A stretch of 64,000 nucleotides of DNA from positions 248,001 to 312,000 of the forward strand of contig JBAWUJ010000056.1 in NCBI GenBank assembly GCA_037176705.1, in the 5' to 3' direction. The notes beneath the pieces were generated by a model. That model worked only from the letters and a program-made list of their open reading frames with translations. It did not search any database and was not told the DNA's origin. This document shows positions 5,854 through 18,980 of the stretch, in pieces (the stretch's first letter is position 1; each line of letters begins with the position of its first letter). This stretch comes from Molossus alvarezi. Its lineage: Eukaryota > Chordata > Mammalia > Chiroptera > Molossidae. A program made the translations under genes and the position numbers.

Positions 5854-7458
5854 TCTTCAGTTAAACCTCACCCGAGGGTATTTCCTTGATTTGCAGTTGG
5901 ACACCGAAATGCCAGGATAATTCTGGGAGAAGAGGAATGGAGAAACCGAGGCAGGAAAGATAAACAAAGCCAAAGAGCTTTGCGGGACGTGTGTAGCAGG
6001 GCCTGATCTTGAGAACCAGGCCAACAGACTCTACTTGTCACAGAAGTGTGCAGCAGAGGAGGGGGCACGGAAGGGGAGAGGGGGAGAATTCAGACACCAC
6101 TTAGTGGCAATCATCCTGAAGTTGTTGGGACAGCAGGGAGGGAGAGAGGGAGGGAGGAGGAAAGAAGAGTGTAAAGGAATGAACCAAGCAACCGAGCAAC
6201 CAACCGACCAAAGAGGCAGGTCCTTCCCAGGAACTAGACCAAAGAAAAGGGGAGACTTTGGGAGTCCAACTGCACCAGGAATATCTAGGCGAGGAACTTC
6301 AAAACCAAAACTTCCAGACAGAAGGGGATGTGAGGCAGAAAAGGCTCTTTAGATGAGCCGAGAGCCTGCCTGTGCTCCCTAGGCCAGACGCGTAGGGTGG
6401 CTCGCTCCGTTTCCGTAATAAATGTGCATGAGTTCAGGTTGTGCTCCCTTCACTTGCATTCAGGTTGCAATAAATTCACGGGGCGAGCGGAAGGCAGATG
6501 TTCTGTGCAGTGTCTCCTCCACCTCCTTCCCCATGAGAACACAAAGATCCAGGCTGGGGACAGCCCTCTGCCGGTGATTCAGGGGATCGTCCAGTCACAC
6601 CTCTCTGGTGTCTGTGAGCGGTGCAGGTCCCATTTGCATCACAGGCGGCCTTTGAGAGGGAGTGGGAGGGGGCCAGGGGGTATGGTCAAGTGGGAGGGCA
6701 GGAGGGAGCGGGAAGAGGGAACTCTGCAACACCTGAAGAGTTTATTGTCTTTGGCTTTCCCCACACACTCACTGCTTCAAGAAGCAGTGTGGAGTCACAC
6801 CAAGATTCCCCACAGGAGAACAGGAAGGAGGGGTTGACGGCAGGCAAGTTTCCTTAGTAGGCCTCCTCCTCGCCCAGCCGCACCACTTGCCCTTGGCAGA
6901 GATTCCAACGCCAGGCAAGGGGAGGAGTGGGGGCGAAAGCTTCACAGTGCCCAAAGGGTAGGGCCCCCGGCCCATGGGAAGCTGGTGGCAGGCGGGCCGA
7001 GCAGTGGAGGGGTGTCCCGTGGAACACATCTGCCGCTTTGCCATCGGACTGGAGCTTGGTGGGTTGTCGGGGCGGCGGCCCAAACACACGGGTGGAGGGG
7101 GGCGCTCGCCTAGGGCGGGACTTTTGGGGGGGGGTTGCCCCGCCGGTTCGGTGCCCGCCGCCACAGGAGTGGTTCGCCGTGTCCTGCCAGGAATCCCTCT
7201 GTCACCCTCTTCAGTCCACCAAATCCCGTTTTTGTCTGGGAAAAGTGGACATGTGTAAAAAGGAGAAGCGAACGGACGACACAGTTCCGGGAGGCCGATT
7301 CACGTGGATATTGTTTCCACGCGACACAGGTGTCAAGAAGTAAGTGTAAGGGATGAGGCCCCCACCTGCATTTCTCAGGCCGTGAAAGTGGTTTTCATGG
7401 CAGGTACTGCCCTGTGTCATTTGCCCCGACCCTGCTCCTACACACCGCCTTCCATTTC

Positions 7459-9033
7459 CCCGGGGCGCGCAGGTGTGCTGTCAATTGCCAGCATTCAGGA
7501 CGGCCGCGGCCCCGCCCCTTTCGCCCCGCCCCCGTCCTGACGGCCCATCCCCCTGTGCGCCGACCCGGCCAGCTGTCAACCTCCTCCGTGCGGAGCTTAT
7601 CACAGCCGCCACCGGGCAGGCGCTGCGCGATTGCCCCACGTCACAGTGAGGCCAGCCGGATCGCATCGCATCACATCACGTCGCATCGCATCCTGACTAA
7701 CGGGGCCACGGAGACGCGTGGCCCAGCGCTCGGGAGCCCGGGCACGTGCTCGATTCACGGCAGCGGGAGGGTGCTTGGGACACTTGTCTTCTCTCCTCTC
7801 TTTTCCGCTTCTCTCTCTCTCTCTCTCTCTCTGTGTCTCTCTCTGTCTCTCTCTCTTTCCCGCCCCGCCCCCGTCTCCCTCTCCTCCTCTCTCTCTCCCC
7901 CCTAGTCTCATAGAGCTCTCCGGTCTTGCAGGACAGGGAATTTCGCGGAGTCGTGGAAGGGACTGCTCCCCTAGGCCCCTCCTGTGCCGAGGAAGGTCAG
8001 GCGGGCAAGCGGGTCCCCGGGCGGATTTGGGGATTTCCTCGGAGCGAGGAGAGGAGGCAGCTTCTCTGTGCGATCTCGGTTCCGGCGGAGGACACCTGCT
8101 GTGGGCAGAGAAGCCCGACCCCGGTGGCCTGGGGTTTTCGCCGGCGCCGGCGATACCGCGATACGTCAACCATCCACAGGAGTGGAAACGGTCCTGGTGC
8201 ACACTGCAACTGTTTTCAGAGAGGTAGGGACTGTCGTGTCTTAGGTCAAATAAGTACTTTTGAAACCTAAGTCCTTCAGATCAACGTGTTAATATTTATT
8301 GCCTGATCCGCCCGCGCCCGCCCAGTCCCCAGCACACCAGGCCACCCACAGCCGGCCTCGCCCCCCCACCCAGACACACACACACGCACCCCCACGGACA
8401 CGCACACCGCCCCGCCCCCACCCACACCGACACAGCAGCGCCCAGTCACGGCCCGTTAGAGATCCGGGCCACTGGTGGACCCGGTCGCTGTCCGTTGCAG
8501 CGGTCGCTGTCCGTTGCAGCGGCGAAGTCCGGTGCCGGGCAATCTGTCTCTCCGGTCGCCCAGGCAACCGGCGGCCAGGGCCGCCGTTGATGGCGCGGTC
8601 ACGCGTCACCCGCAAGTCGTCCTCGCTCGTTCGGTGCCTCGATCGCGTGACCGCGGTTCTGCGGGCAGACCCGGAAGCGGGCCGGAGAGAGGCACACACG
8701 CACAGACACTCCCTCCCTCCCTCCCTCACAGACACACACAGGCCTCCACACCTCCCTCGCTGGCTCGCTCCCTCCCCCCCCCTTGGCCTCTGGCGACATA
8801 CAAGTACATAATCAGTCAATAAAACGTTTCAATATCGCGGCGCTCTCGTCCTGTTCATGGGCTTCGCGTCAGTCTGCGGCCTCGGCCCGGGCAGAGACCC
8901 TGAGAGGGCCGAGGAGATCTCCCCCTCCCTTTCGACCTGGAGGATGTTCAGTGGGCCGGCGAGGGAAGAGCGGCTGCCAGCCGCCGAGCCGGCCCGCGCG
9001 CTTTGTTTCTCACGGAAGGCTTCCGGGCCCGTG
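7459..9033. promoter_or_regulatory. U2 CpG island core
   Basis: Counterpart of 1691-3270. It is 5 bp shorter because of one CTCC tetramer and one C fewer. Carries the CTGTTCATGGGC variant at 8851. Confidence 0.8.
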
Positions 9034-11500
9034 ACAAGGGAGACCATCTGGTGGGAGACCTAAGAGTGTAGTGAGACATCAGGAGGGATACCTCGACTGG
9101 GAACATCTTCCCTGAGGAGCAAGGGCTTCGCCTCCCACACCGGGCCCCCGCCCAGCTCAGGATCCCAGTACCAGGAAGAGAAGTCCCCATCCCTTGTGGC
9201 TGTGCAAACCACGGGGAATCGAGGTCGAGCCTGCCGGGGTCCCAGGCAGTTCCTTTGAAAGGGCCTGCCCACGCACGGAGCTCCGGGGACCCTCTTTCTG
9301 CGGGCTGCGGAGTGGGGGTGGGTGGCAGGGAGGGACAGCGGCAGCTTGAAAGGCACCAGAGACATCCCTGGGAAGAACTGAGTCCTTTGGCATTGGGGTG
9401 AGAGCTGGAGGGGCAGCTTTGTCCCGGGCACACGTGCTGGTGGAGGCTGCTGTTCCATGGGTGAGCCCTTCCCTCGCGGGGCAGGCAGCCCGGTGGGCGG
9501 GCGCGCACCGTCCCTGGGACTCTGGTGACCTGGCACCCACTGTCTGGGCCACCCTGGTGATTGCCTGAGGCCCCGCCCCACGGCCCATTCAGGCCCACCC
9601 AAGCTGTGTCCATTGATTTTCTCCTAGGATTGGCCTGTCTTGGCTCCCGCTTGCTTCACGTGGTCCTAAATTCTCTGAAACCAGCAACACCTGGCCTCAG
9701 CGAGCCCCATCCCTCCTCTGGCTCACTGGCCCCAGGCCTGGCAGTGGTGGCAGCCAGCCTTGGGGCCCAGCTTGACATTGCCTAGGCACCTCCAAGACCA
9801 GCACAGAAGGCAGCCATGTGTAGATCGCTTTGTAGCTTATGTCTGGTGGCCCCGGGGAGAACACACAGGGGCAGTGGCCGACCTCGCCCCGGAGCCAGCC
9901 TGGAAGAGTTGGCCTTTCCTTTGCTCCTTTTCCCTTCAGAATATTACAATGGCATCCTCAGTCCCTGGAGGTGGGCCTCTGAGCTTCTTTCTCAATAGGC
10001 TGTACGTGTGTATTCTTTCTCTTGCCTCTCTCTTTCCTCCCTCCCTCCCTCCCTGGCTAGAGCCCTTTGGGGCTCAGGGCGAGACTGAGGAAGTTGTACA
10101 GAGAGCTCCCACATGCCCACTGCCCTGTAGTCCCTGCTCTTTCTTCCCCAAGTCACACACGGGCAGGCACGCAGGCACCCAATGCGTGAATTTTCTGAGG
10201 CCCAGAGGCCTGGTGCAGAACTTAGGATGAAACCCCTACCCTTCTGTTTTCCACAAAGACAGGCATGGGCCTAAGCAAGGTGGCCTGGCCTGGGCCTGGG
10301 GGTGGGGTGGGGGTGGGCTTAGGGGATGGGAAGGGAAGGCCAGGGCCACTTATTCCAAGGGAAAGCAATGGCTTCATTCAAATGCAGAGAGCCTAGGACT
10401 TTGCCTCAGGCTTCTACAACTCCCCCACACTTAGGCCACTGATTCCAAGCTGCAGGAAGGGAGCGCGGGCGGGCAGTCTGGGGCTGAAAGACTTCGCCTC
10501 CATGTGCCAAAGCCGAAAACTGCCCTCCACCCTCTGAGACAGGGCAGGGTGTGGGTGGGGGTTAGGTGGCGGTCGGGTGGTGGCGGTGGTGTTGAGCGGT
10601 GGCGGTTTAGGGGTGCAGGTCCAGGGCATCCAAGGAGAAGTTAAACAGTCCATCTCGGCGTCTTCGATTCCCTAGGCCAAACGCTGGTGTGGAGTGATGA
10701 GGGTGCGGGGAGGCCTGGTAGGGGATGAATGGACTCAGTAAGCCTGTGTCTCGGGAACAACGAGCACACGCGTACTGAAACACTGTGCTCCAGCTGACGA
10801 TTTTGGTAACTCTCCTTTAGGTTCCCCTCACATGGATGGATGGGTAGATGGTTGGGTGGGTGGGTGGGTGGATGGATGGATGGATGGTGAGCACTGAACT
10901 GGACAGACAGGACACACCGATCCTCCCTCCGCCCACCGATTTCCAAGGGTAGGTCCGGGCCTAGGACATGGGCAACACCCCCATCAAGTGAATTTAGTTA
11001 ACACCTTTGTAGTTTGGACCGTCCTTGGAGTTTAGTGTAGGTCTCTGGGTCTGTGGGGCCACGACACCGGCCTCCGCTGAGCTCGCCTGTGTTCCTATGT
11101 GTATGTGGCCCCTGTTACGCGCACACGCGCGCACACACACGGTCCTCTCCTCGGGAGAGCCCTGACTCCTAAGTCGTGATCCCGGGGTTGTTTGAAACAT
11201 CACCCCAAAGGAGTGGACCCCAGGAGGAGGATGTGAACATATGTAGTAGACGCCCGTGAACTGTGTGTTCTGAAAAGGGTTCAGACCTTAGGTCGTAGGT
11301 GATGTTTATATTTACCACCCTGCAATGAGAACCTAGAAACAAGTCAGGACATCAAAAATCCCTCTCTTTGAAAGTCAGGGAGTTCCTGCATGTGTCAGAG
11401 AGGGTCCCCTATTTGTCTCCTGGCCTTCCACAGAATTCACCCCAGGACCCGATGTGTAATCTTTGAGTCTGATGAGTTTTTTGAGTCATTCTTTGTTGTT

Positions 11501-11577
11501 GCTGGTGCTGGTGCTGGTGCTGGTGCTGGTGCTGGTGCTGGTGCTGGTGCTGGTGCTGGTGCGGGTCCTGGTGTTGG

Positions 11578-11611
<34 letters not shown>
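11501..11611 (+). repeat. U2 terminal microsatellite (GCTGGT)10 / (GCT)11
   Basis: Same total length as the U1 copy (111 bp) but one hexamer fewer and two triplets more, so equal length hides a different composition. GCGGGT interruption present. Confidence 0.97.
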
Positions 11612-11614
<3 letters not shown>

Positions 11615-13219
11615 TCTTCAGTTAAACCTCACCCGAGGGTATTTCCTTGATTTGCAGTTGGACACCGAAATGCCAGGATAATTCTGGGAGAAGAGGAATG
11701 GAGAAACCGAGGCAGGAAAGATAAACAAAGCCAAAGAGCTTTGCGGGACGTGTGTAGCAGGGCCTGATCTTGAGAACCAGGCCAACAGACTCTACTTGTC
11801 ACAGAAGTGTGCAGCGGAGGAGGGGGCACGGAAGGGGCGAGGGGGAGAATTCAGACACCACTTAGTGGCAATCATCCTGAAGTTGTTGGGACAGCAGGGA
11901 GGGAGAGAGGGAGGGAGGAGGAAAGAAGAGTGTAAAGGAATGAACCAAGCAACCGAGCAACCAACCGACCAAAGAGGCAGGTCCTTCCCAGGAACTAGAC
12001 CAAAGAAAAGGGGAGACTTTGGGAGTCCAACTGCACCAGGAATATCTAGGCGAGGAACTTCAAAACCAAAACTTCCAGACAGAAGGGGATGTGAGGCAGA
12101 AAAGGCTCTTTAGATGAGCCGAGAGCCTGCCTGTGCTCCCTAGGCCAGACGCGTAGGGTGGCTCGCTCCGTTTCCGTAATAAATGTGCATGAGTTCAGGT
12201 TGTGCTCCCTTCACTTGCATTCAGGTTGCAATAAATTCACGGGGCGAGCGGAAGGCAGATGTTCTGTGCAGTGTCTCCTCCACCTCCTTCCCCATGAGAA
12301 CACAAAGATCCAGGCTGGGGACAGCCCTCTGCCGGTGATTCAGGGGATCGTCCAGTCACACCTCTCTGGTGTCTGTGAGCGGTGCAGGTCCCATTTGCAT
12401 CACAGGCGGCCTTTGAGAGGGAGTGGGAGGGGGCCAGGGGGTATGGTCAAGTGGGAGGGCAGGAGGGAGCGGGAAGAGGGAACTCTGCAACACCTGAAGA
12501 GTTTATTGTCTTTGGCTTTCCCCACACACTCACTGCTTCAAGAAGCAGTGTGGAGTCACACCAAGATTCCCCACAGGAGAACAGGAAGGAGGGGTTGACG
12601 GCAGGCAAGTTTCCTTAGTAGGCCTCCTCCTCGCCCAGCCGCACCACTTGCCCTTGGCAGAGATTCCAACGCCAGGCAAGGGGAGGAGTGGGGGCGAAAG
12701 CTTCACAGTGCCCAAAGGGTAGGGCCCCCGGCCCATGGGAAGCTGGTGGCAGGCGGGCCGAGCAGTGGAGGGGTGTCCCGTGGAACACATCTGCCGCTTT
12801 GCCATCGGACTGGAGCTTGGTGGGTTGTCGGGGCGGCGGCCCAAACACACGGGTGGAGGGGGGCGCTCGCCTAGGGCGGGACTTTTGGGGGGGGGTTGCC
12901 CCGCCGGTTCGGTGCCCGCCGCCACAGGAGTGGTTCGCCGTGTCCTGCCAGGAATCCCTCTGTCACCCTCTTCAGTCCACCAAATCCCGTTTTTGTCTGG
13001 GAAAAGTGGACATGTGTAAAAAGGAGAAGCGAACGGACGACACAGTTCCGGGAGGCCGATTCACGTGGATATTGTTTCCACGCGACACAGGTGTCAAGAA
13101 GTAAGTGTAAGGGATGAGGCCCCCACCTGCATTTCTCAGGCCGTGAAAGTGGTTTTCATGGCAGGTACTGCCCTGTGTCATTTGCCCCGACCCTGCTCCT
13201 ACACACCGCCTTCCATTTC

Positions 13220-14800
13220 CCCGGGGCGCGCAGGTGTGCTGTCAATTGCCAGCATTCAGGACGGCCGCGGCCCCGCCCCTTTCGCCCCGCCCCCGTCCTG
13301 ACGGCCCATCCCCCTGTGCGCCGACCCGGCCAGCTGTCAACCTCCTCCGTGCGGAGCTTATCACAGCCGCCACCGGGCAGGCGCTGCGCGATTGCCCCAC
13401 GTCACAGTGAGGCCAGCCGGATCGCATCGCATCACATCACGTCGCATCGCATCCTGACTAACGGGGCCACGGAGACGCGTGGCCCAGCGCTCGGGAGCCC
13501 GGGCACGTGCTCGATTCACGGCAGCGGGAGGGTGCTTGGGACACTTGTCTTCTCTCCTCTCTTTTCCGCTTCTCTCTCTCTCTCTCTCTCTCTGTGTCTC
13601 TCTCTGTCTCTCTCTCTTTCCCGCCCCGCCCCCGTCTCCCTCTCCTCCTCTCTCTCTCCCCCCTAGTCTCATAGAGCTCTCCGGTCTTGCAGGACAGGGA
13701 ATTTCGCGGAGTCGTGGAAGGGACTGCTCCCCTAGGCCCCTCCTGTGCCGAGGAAGGTCAGGCGGGCAAGCGGGTCCCCGGGCGGATTTGGGGATTTCCT
13801 CGGAGCGAGGAGAGGAGGCAGCTTCTCTGTGCGATCTCGGTTCCGGCGGAGGACACCTGCTGTGGGCAGAGAAGCCCGACCCCGGTGGCCTGGGGTTTTC
13901 GCCGGCGCCGGCGATACCGCGATACGTCAACCATCCACAGGAGTGGAAACGGTCCTGGTGCACACTGCAACTGTTTTCAGAGAGGTAGGGACTGTCGTGT
14001 CTTAGGTCAAATAAGTACTTTTGAAACCTAAGTCCTTCAGATCAACGTGTTAATATTTATTGCCTGATCCGCCCGCGCCCGCCCAGTCCCCAGCACACCA
14101 GGCCACCCACAGCCGGCCTCGCCCCCCCACCCAGACACACACACACGCACCCCCACGGACACGCACACCGCCCCGCCCCCACCCACACCGACACAGCAGC
14201 GCCCAGTCACGGCCCGTTAGAGATCCGGGCCACTGGTGGACCCGGTCGCTGTCCGTTGCAGCGGTCGCTGTCCGTTGCAGCGGCGAAGTCCGGTGCCGGG
14301 CAATCTGTCTCTCCGGTCGCCCAGGCAACCGGCGGCCAGGGCCGCCGTTGATGGCGCGGTCACGCGTCACCCGCAAGTCGTCCTCGCTCGTTCGGTGCCT
14401 CGATCGCGTGACCGCGGTTCTGCGGGCAGACCCGGAAGCGGGCCGGAGAGAGGCACACACGCACAGACACTCCCTCCCTCCCTCCCTCCCTCACAGACAC
14501 ACACAGGCCTCCACACCTCCCTCGCTGGCTCGCTCCCTCCCCCCCCCCCTTGGCCTCTGGCGACATACAAGTACATAATCAGTCAATAAAACGTTTCAAT
14601 ATCGCGGCGCTCTCGTCCATTTCATCGGCTTCGCGTCAGTCTGCGGCCTCGGCCCGGGCAGAGACCCTGAGAGGGCCGAGGAGATCTCCCCCTCCCTTTC
14701 GACCTGGAGGATGTTCAGTGGGCCGGCGAGGGAAGAGCGGCTGCCAGCCGCCGAGCCGGCCCGCGCGCTTTGTTTCTCACGGAAGGCTTCCGGGCCCGTG
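13220..14800. promoter_or_regulatory. U3 CpG island core
   Basis: Counterpart of 1691-3270. Carries the CATTTCATCGGC state and one extra C in the C homopolymer (11). Confidence 0.8.
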
Positions 14801-17267
14801 ACAAGGGAGACCATCTGGTGGGAGACCTAAGAGTGTAGTGAGACATCAGGAGGGATACCTCGACTGGGAACATCTTCCCTGAGGAGCAAGGGCTTCGCCT
14901 CCCACACCGGGCCCCCGCCCAGCTCAGGATCCCAGTACCAGGAAGAGAAGTCCCCATCCCTTGTGGCTGTGCAAACCACGGGGAATCGAGGTCGAGCCTG
15001 CCGGGGTCCCAGGCAGTTCCTTTGAAAGGGCCTGCCCACGCACGGAGCTCCGGGGACCCTCTTTCTGCGGGCTGCGGAGTGGGGGTGGGTGGCAGGGAGG
15101 GACAGCGGCAGCTTGAAAGGCACCAGAGACATCCCTGGGAAGAACTGAGTCCTTTGGCATTGGGGTGAGAGCTGGAGGGGCAGCTTTGTCCCGGGCACAC
15201 GTGCTGGTGGAGGCTGCTGTTCCATGGGTGAGCCCTTCCCTCGCGGGGCAGGCAGCCCGGTGGGCGGGCGCGCACCGTCCCTGGGACTCTGGTGACCTGG
15301 CACCCACTGTCTGGGCCACCCTGGTGATTGCCTGAGGCCCCGCCCCACGGCCCATTCAGGCCCACCCAAGCTGTGTCCATTGACTTTCTCCTAGGATTGG
15401 CCTGTCTTGGCTCCCGCTTGCTTCACGTGGTCCTAAATTCTCTGAAACCAGCAACACCTGGCCTCAGCGAGCCCCATCCCTCCTCTGGCTCACTGGCCCC
15501 AGGCCTGGCAGTGGTAGCAGCCAGCCTTGGGGCCCAGCTTGACATTGCCTAGGCACCTCCAAGACCAGCACAGAAGGCAGCCATGTGTAGATCGCTTTGT
15601 AGCTTATGTCTGGTGGCCCCGGGGAGAACACACAGGGGCAGTGGCCGACCTCGCCCCGGAGCCAGCCTGGAAGAGTTGGCCTTTCCTTTGCTCCTTTTCC
15701 CTTCAGAATATTACAATGGCATCCTCAGTCCCTGGAGGTGGGCCTCTGAGCTTCTTTCTCAATAGGCTGTACGTGTGTATTCTTTCTCTTGCCTCTCTCT
15801 TTCCTCCCTCCCTCCCTCTCTGGCTAGAGCCCTTTGGGGCTCAGGGCGAGACTGAGGAAGTTGTACAGAGAGCTCCCACATGCCCACTGCCCTGTAGTCC
15901 CTGCTCTTTCTTCCCCAAGTCACACACGGGCAGGCACGCAGGCACCCAATGCGTGAATTTTCTGAGGCCCAGAGGCCTGGTGCAGAACTTAGGATGAAAC
16001 CCCTACCCTTCTGTTTTCCACAAAGACAGGCATGGGCCTAAGCAAGGTGGCCTGGCCTGGGCCTGGGGGTGGGGTGGGGGTGGGCTTAGGGGATGGGAAG
16101 GGAAGGCCAGGGCCACTTATTCCAAGGGAAAGCAATGGCTTCATTCAAATGCAGAGAGCCTAGGACTTTGCCTCAGGCTTCTACAACTCCCCCACACTTA
16201 GGCCACTGATTCCAAGCTGCAGGAAGGGAGCGCGGGCGGGCAGTCTGGGGCTGAAAGACTTCGCCTCCATGTGCCAAAGCCGAAAACTGCCCTCCACCCT
16301 CTGAGACAGGGCAGGGTGTGGGTGGGGGTTAGGTGGCGGTCGGGTGGTGGCGGTGGTGTTGAGCGGTGGCGGTTTAGGGGTGCAAGTCCAGGGCATCCAA
16401 GGAGAAGTTAAACAGTCCATCTCGGCGTCTTCGATTCCCTAGGCCAAACGCTGGTGTGGAGTGATGAGGGTGCGGGGAGGCCTGGTAGGGGATGAATGGA
16501 CTCAGTAAGCCTGTGTCTCGGGAACAACGAGCACACGCGTACTGAAACACTGTGCTCCAGCTGACGATTTTGGTAACTCTCCTTTAGGTTCCCCTCACAT
16601 GGATGGATGGGTAGATGGTTGGGTGGGTGGGTGGGTGGATGGATGGATGGATGGTGAGCACTGAACTGGACAGACAGGACACACCGATCCTCCCTCCGCC
16701 CACCGATTTCCAAGGGTAGGTCCGGGCCTAGGACATGGGCAACACCCCCATCAAGTGAATTTAGTTAACACCTTTGTAGTTTGGACCGTCCTTGGAGTTT
16801 AGTGTAGGTCTCTGGGTCTGTGGGGCCACGACACCGGCCTCCGCTGAGCTCGCCTGTGTTCCTATGTGTATGTGGCCCCTGTTACGCGCACACGCGCGCA
16901 CACACACGGTCCTCTCCTCGGGAGAGCCCTGACTCCTAAGTCGTGATCCCGGGGTTGTTTGAAACATCACCCCAAAGGAGTGGACCCCAGGAGGAGGATG
17001 TGAACATATGTAGTAGACGCCCGTGAACTGTGTGTTCTGAAAAGGGTTCAGACCTTAGGTCGTAGGTGATGTTTATATTTACCACCCTGCAATGAGAACC
17101 TAGAAACAAGTCAGGACATCAAAAATCCCTCTCTTTGAAAGTCAGGGAGTTCCTGCATGTGTCAGAGAGGGTCCCCTATTTGTCTCCTGGCCTTCCACAG
17201 AATTCACCCCAGGACCCGATGTGTAATCTTTGAGTCTGATGAGTTTTTTGAGTCATTCTTTGTTGTT

Positions 17268-17338
17268 GCTGGTGCTGGTGCTGGTGCTGGTGCTGGTGCT
17301 GGTGCTGGTGCTGGTGCTGGTGCGGGTCCTGGTGTTGG

Positions 17339-17372
<34 letters not shown>
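17268..17372 (+). repeat. U3 terminal microsatellite (GCTGGT)9 / (GCT)11
   Basis: One hexamer shorter than the U2 copy with the same eleven GCT triplets. GCGGGT interruption present. Confidence 0.97.
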
Positions 17373-17375
<3 letters not shown>

Positions 17376-18980
17376 TCTTCAGTTAAACCTCACCCGAGGG
17401 TATTTCCTTGATTTGCAGTTGGACACCGAAATGCCAGGATAATTCTGGGAGAAGAGGAATGGAGAAACCGAGGCAGGAAAGATAAACAAAGCCAAAGAGC
17501 TTTGCGGGACGTGTGTAGCAGGGCCTGATCTTGAGAACCAGGCCAACAGACTCTACTTGTCACAGAAGTGTGCAGCGGAGGAGGGGGCACGGAAGGGGCG
17601 AGGGGGAGAATTCAGACACCACTTAGTGGCAATCATCCTGAAGTTGTTGGGACAGCAGGGAGGGAGAGAGGGAGGGAGGAGGAAAGAAGAGTGTAAAGGA
17701 ATGAACCAAGCAACCGAGCAACCAACCGACCAAAGAGGCAGGTCCTTCCCAGGAACTAGACCAAAGAAAAGGGGAGACTTTGGGAGTCCAACTGCACCAG
17801 GAATATCTAGGCGAGGAACTTCAAAACCAAAACTTCCAGACAGAAGGGGATGTGAGGCAGAAAAGGCTCTTTAGATGAGCCGAGAGCCTGCCTGTGCTCC
17901 CTAGGCCAGACGCGTAGGGTGGCTCGCTCCGTTTCCGTAATAAATGTGCATGAGTTCAGGTTGTGCTCCCTTCACTTGCATTCAGGTTGCAATAAATTCA
18001 CGGGGCGAGCGGAAGGCAGATGTTCTGTGCAGTGTCTCCTCCACCTCCTTCCCCATGAGAACACAAAGATCCAGGCTGGGGACAGCCCTCTGCCGGTGAT
18101 TCAGGGGATCGTCCAGTCACACCTCTCTGGTGTCTGTGAGCGGTGCAGGTCCCATTTGCATCACAGGCGGCCTTTGAGAGGGAGTGGGAGGGGGCCAGGG
18201 GGTATGGTCAAGTGGGAGGGCAGGAGGGAGCGGGAAGAGGGAACTCTGCAACACCTGAAGAGTTTATTGTCTTTGGCTTTCCCCACACACTCACTGCTTC
18301 AAGAAGCAGTGTGGAGTCACACCAAGATTCCCCACAGGAGAACAGGAAGGAGGGGTTGACGGCAGGCAAGTTTCCTTAGTAGGCCTCCTCCTCGCCCAGC
18401 CGCACCACTTGCCCTTGGCAGAGATTCCAACGCCAGGCAAGGGGAGGAGTGGGGGCGAAAGCTTCACAGTGCCCAAAGGGTAGGGCCCCCGGCCCATGGG
18501 AAGCTGGTGGCAGGCGGGCCGAGCAGTGGAGGGGTGTCCCGTGGAACACATCTGCCGCTTTGCCATCGGACTGGAGCTTGGTGGGTTGTCGGGGCGGCGG
18601 CCCAAACACACGGGTGGAGGGGGGCGCTCGCCTAGGGCGGGACTTTTGGGGGGGGGTTGCCCCGCCGGTTCGGTGCCCGCCGCCACAGGAGTGGTTCGCC
18701 GTGTCCTGCCAGGAATCCCTCTGTCACCCTCTTCAGTCCACCAAATCCCGTTTTTGTCTGGGAAAAGTGGACATGTGTAAAAAGGAGAAGCGAACGGACG
18801 ACACAGTTCCGGGAGGCCGATTCACGTGGATATTGTTTCCACGCGACACAGGTGTCAAGAAGTAAGTGTAAGGGATGAGGCCCCCACCTGCATTTCTCAG
18901 GCCGTGAAAGTGGTTTTCATGGCAGGTACTGCCCTGTGTCATTTGCCCCGACCCTGCTCCTACACACCGCCTTCCATTTC

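Larger units (their letters stand above)
5851..11611 (+). repeat. Macrosatellite unit U2 (5761 bp)
   Basis: Leftmost member of the variant block U2-U6. It starts like U1 and changes class partway: four CTCC tetramers, a 9 C homopolymer, CTGTTCATGGGC at 8851 in place of CATTTCATCGGC, GATTTTC at 9615, GTGG at 9747-9750, and a private extra CTCC-like step near 10040 (CCTGG for CTCTGG). Its right part has GACAGG, CACCGGCCTCCG, the 25 nt alternating tract and a terminal 10 GCTGGT plus 11 GCT. The U1-like left part and block-type right part suggest an exchange junction inside this unit. Confidence 0.96.
11612..17372 (+). repeat. Macrosatellite unit U3 (5761 bp)
   Basis: Block member. It begins with the CGGAGG and GGGGCGAG states shared only with U4 and U7. 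In the island it carries the CATTTCATCGGC state, five CTCC tetramers and an 11 C homopolymer. It then has GTGCAAGTCC (16381), GACAGG, CACCGG and the 25 nt alternating tract. The terminal microsatellite is 9 GCTGGT plus 11 GCT. Its right half most resembles that of U6. Confidence 0.96.

Noticed and set aside
5629..5889. Frame encoding an Ala-Gly repeat and poly-Ala
   Set aside because: GTG start. The repeat peptide is the direct translation of the GCTGGT/GCT tract and its length follows slippage.
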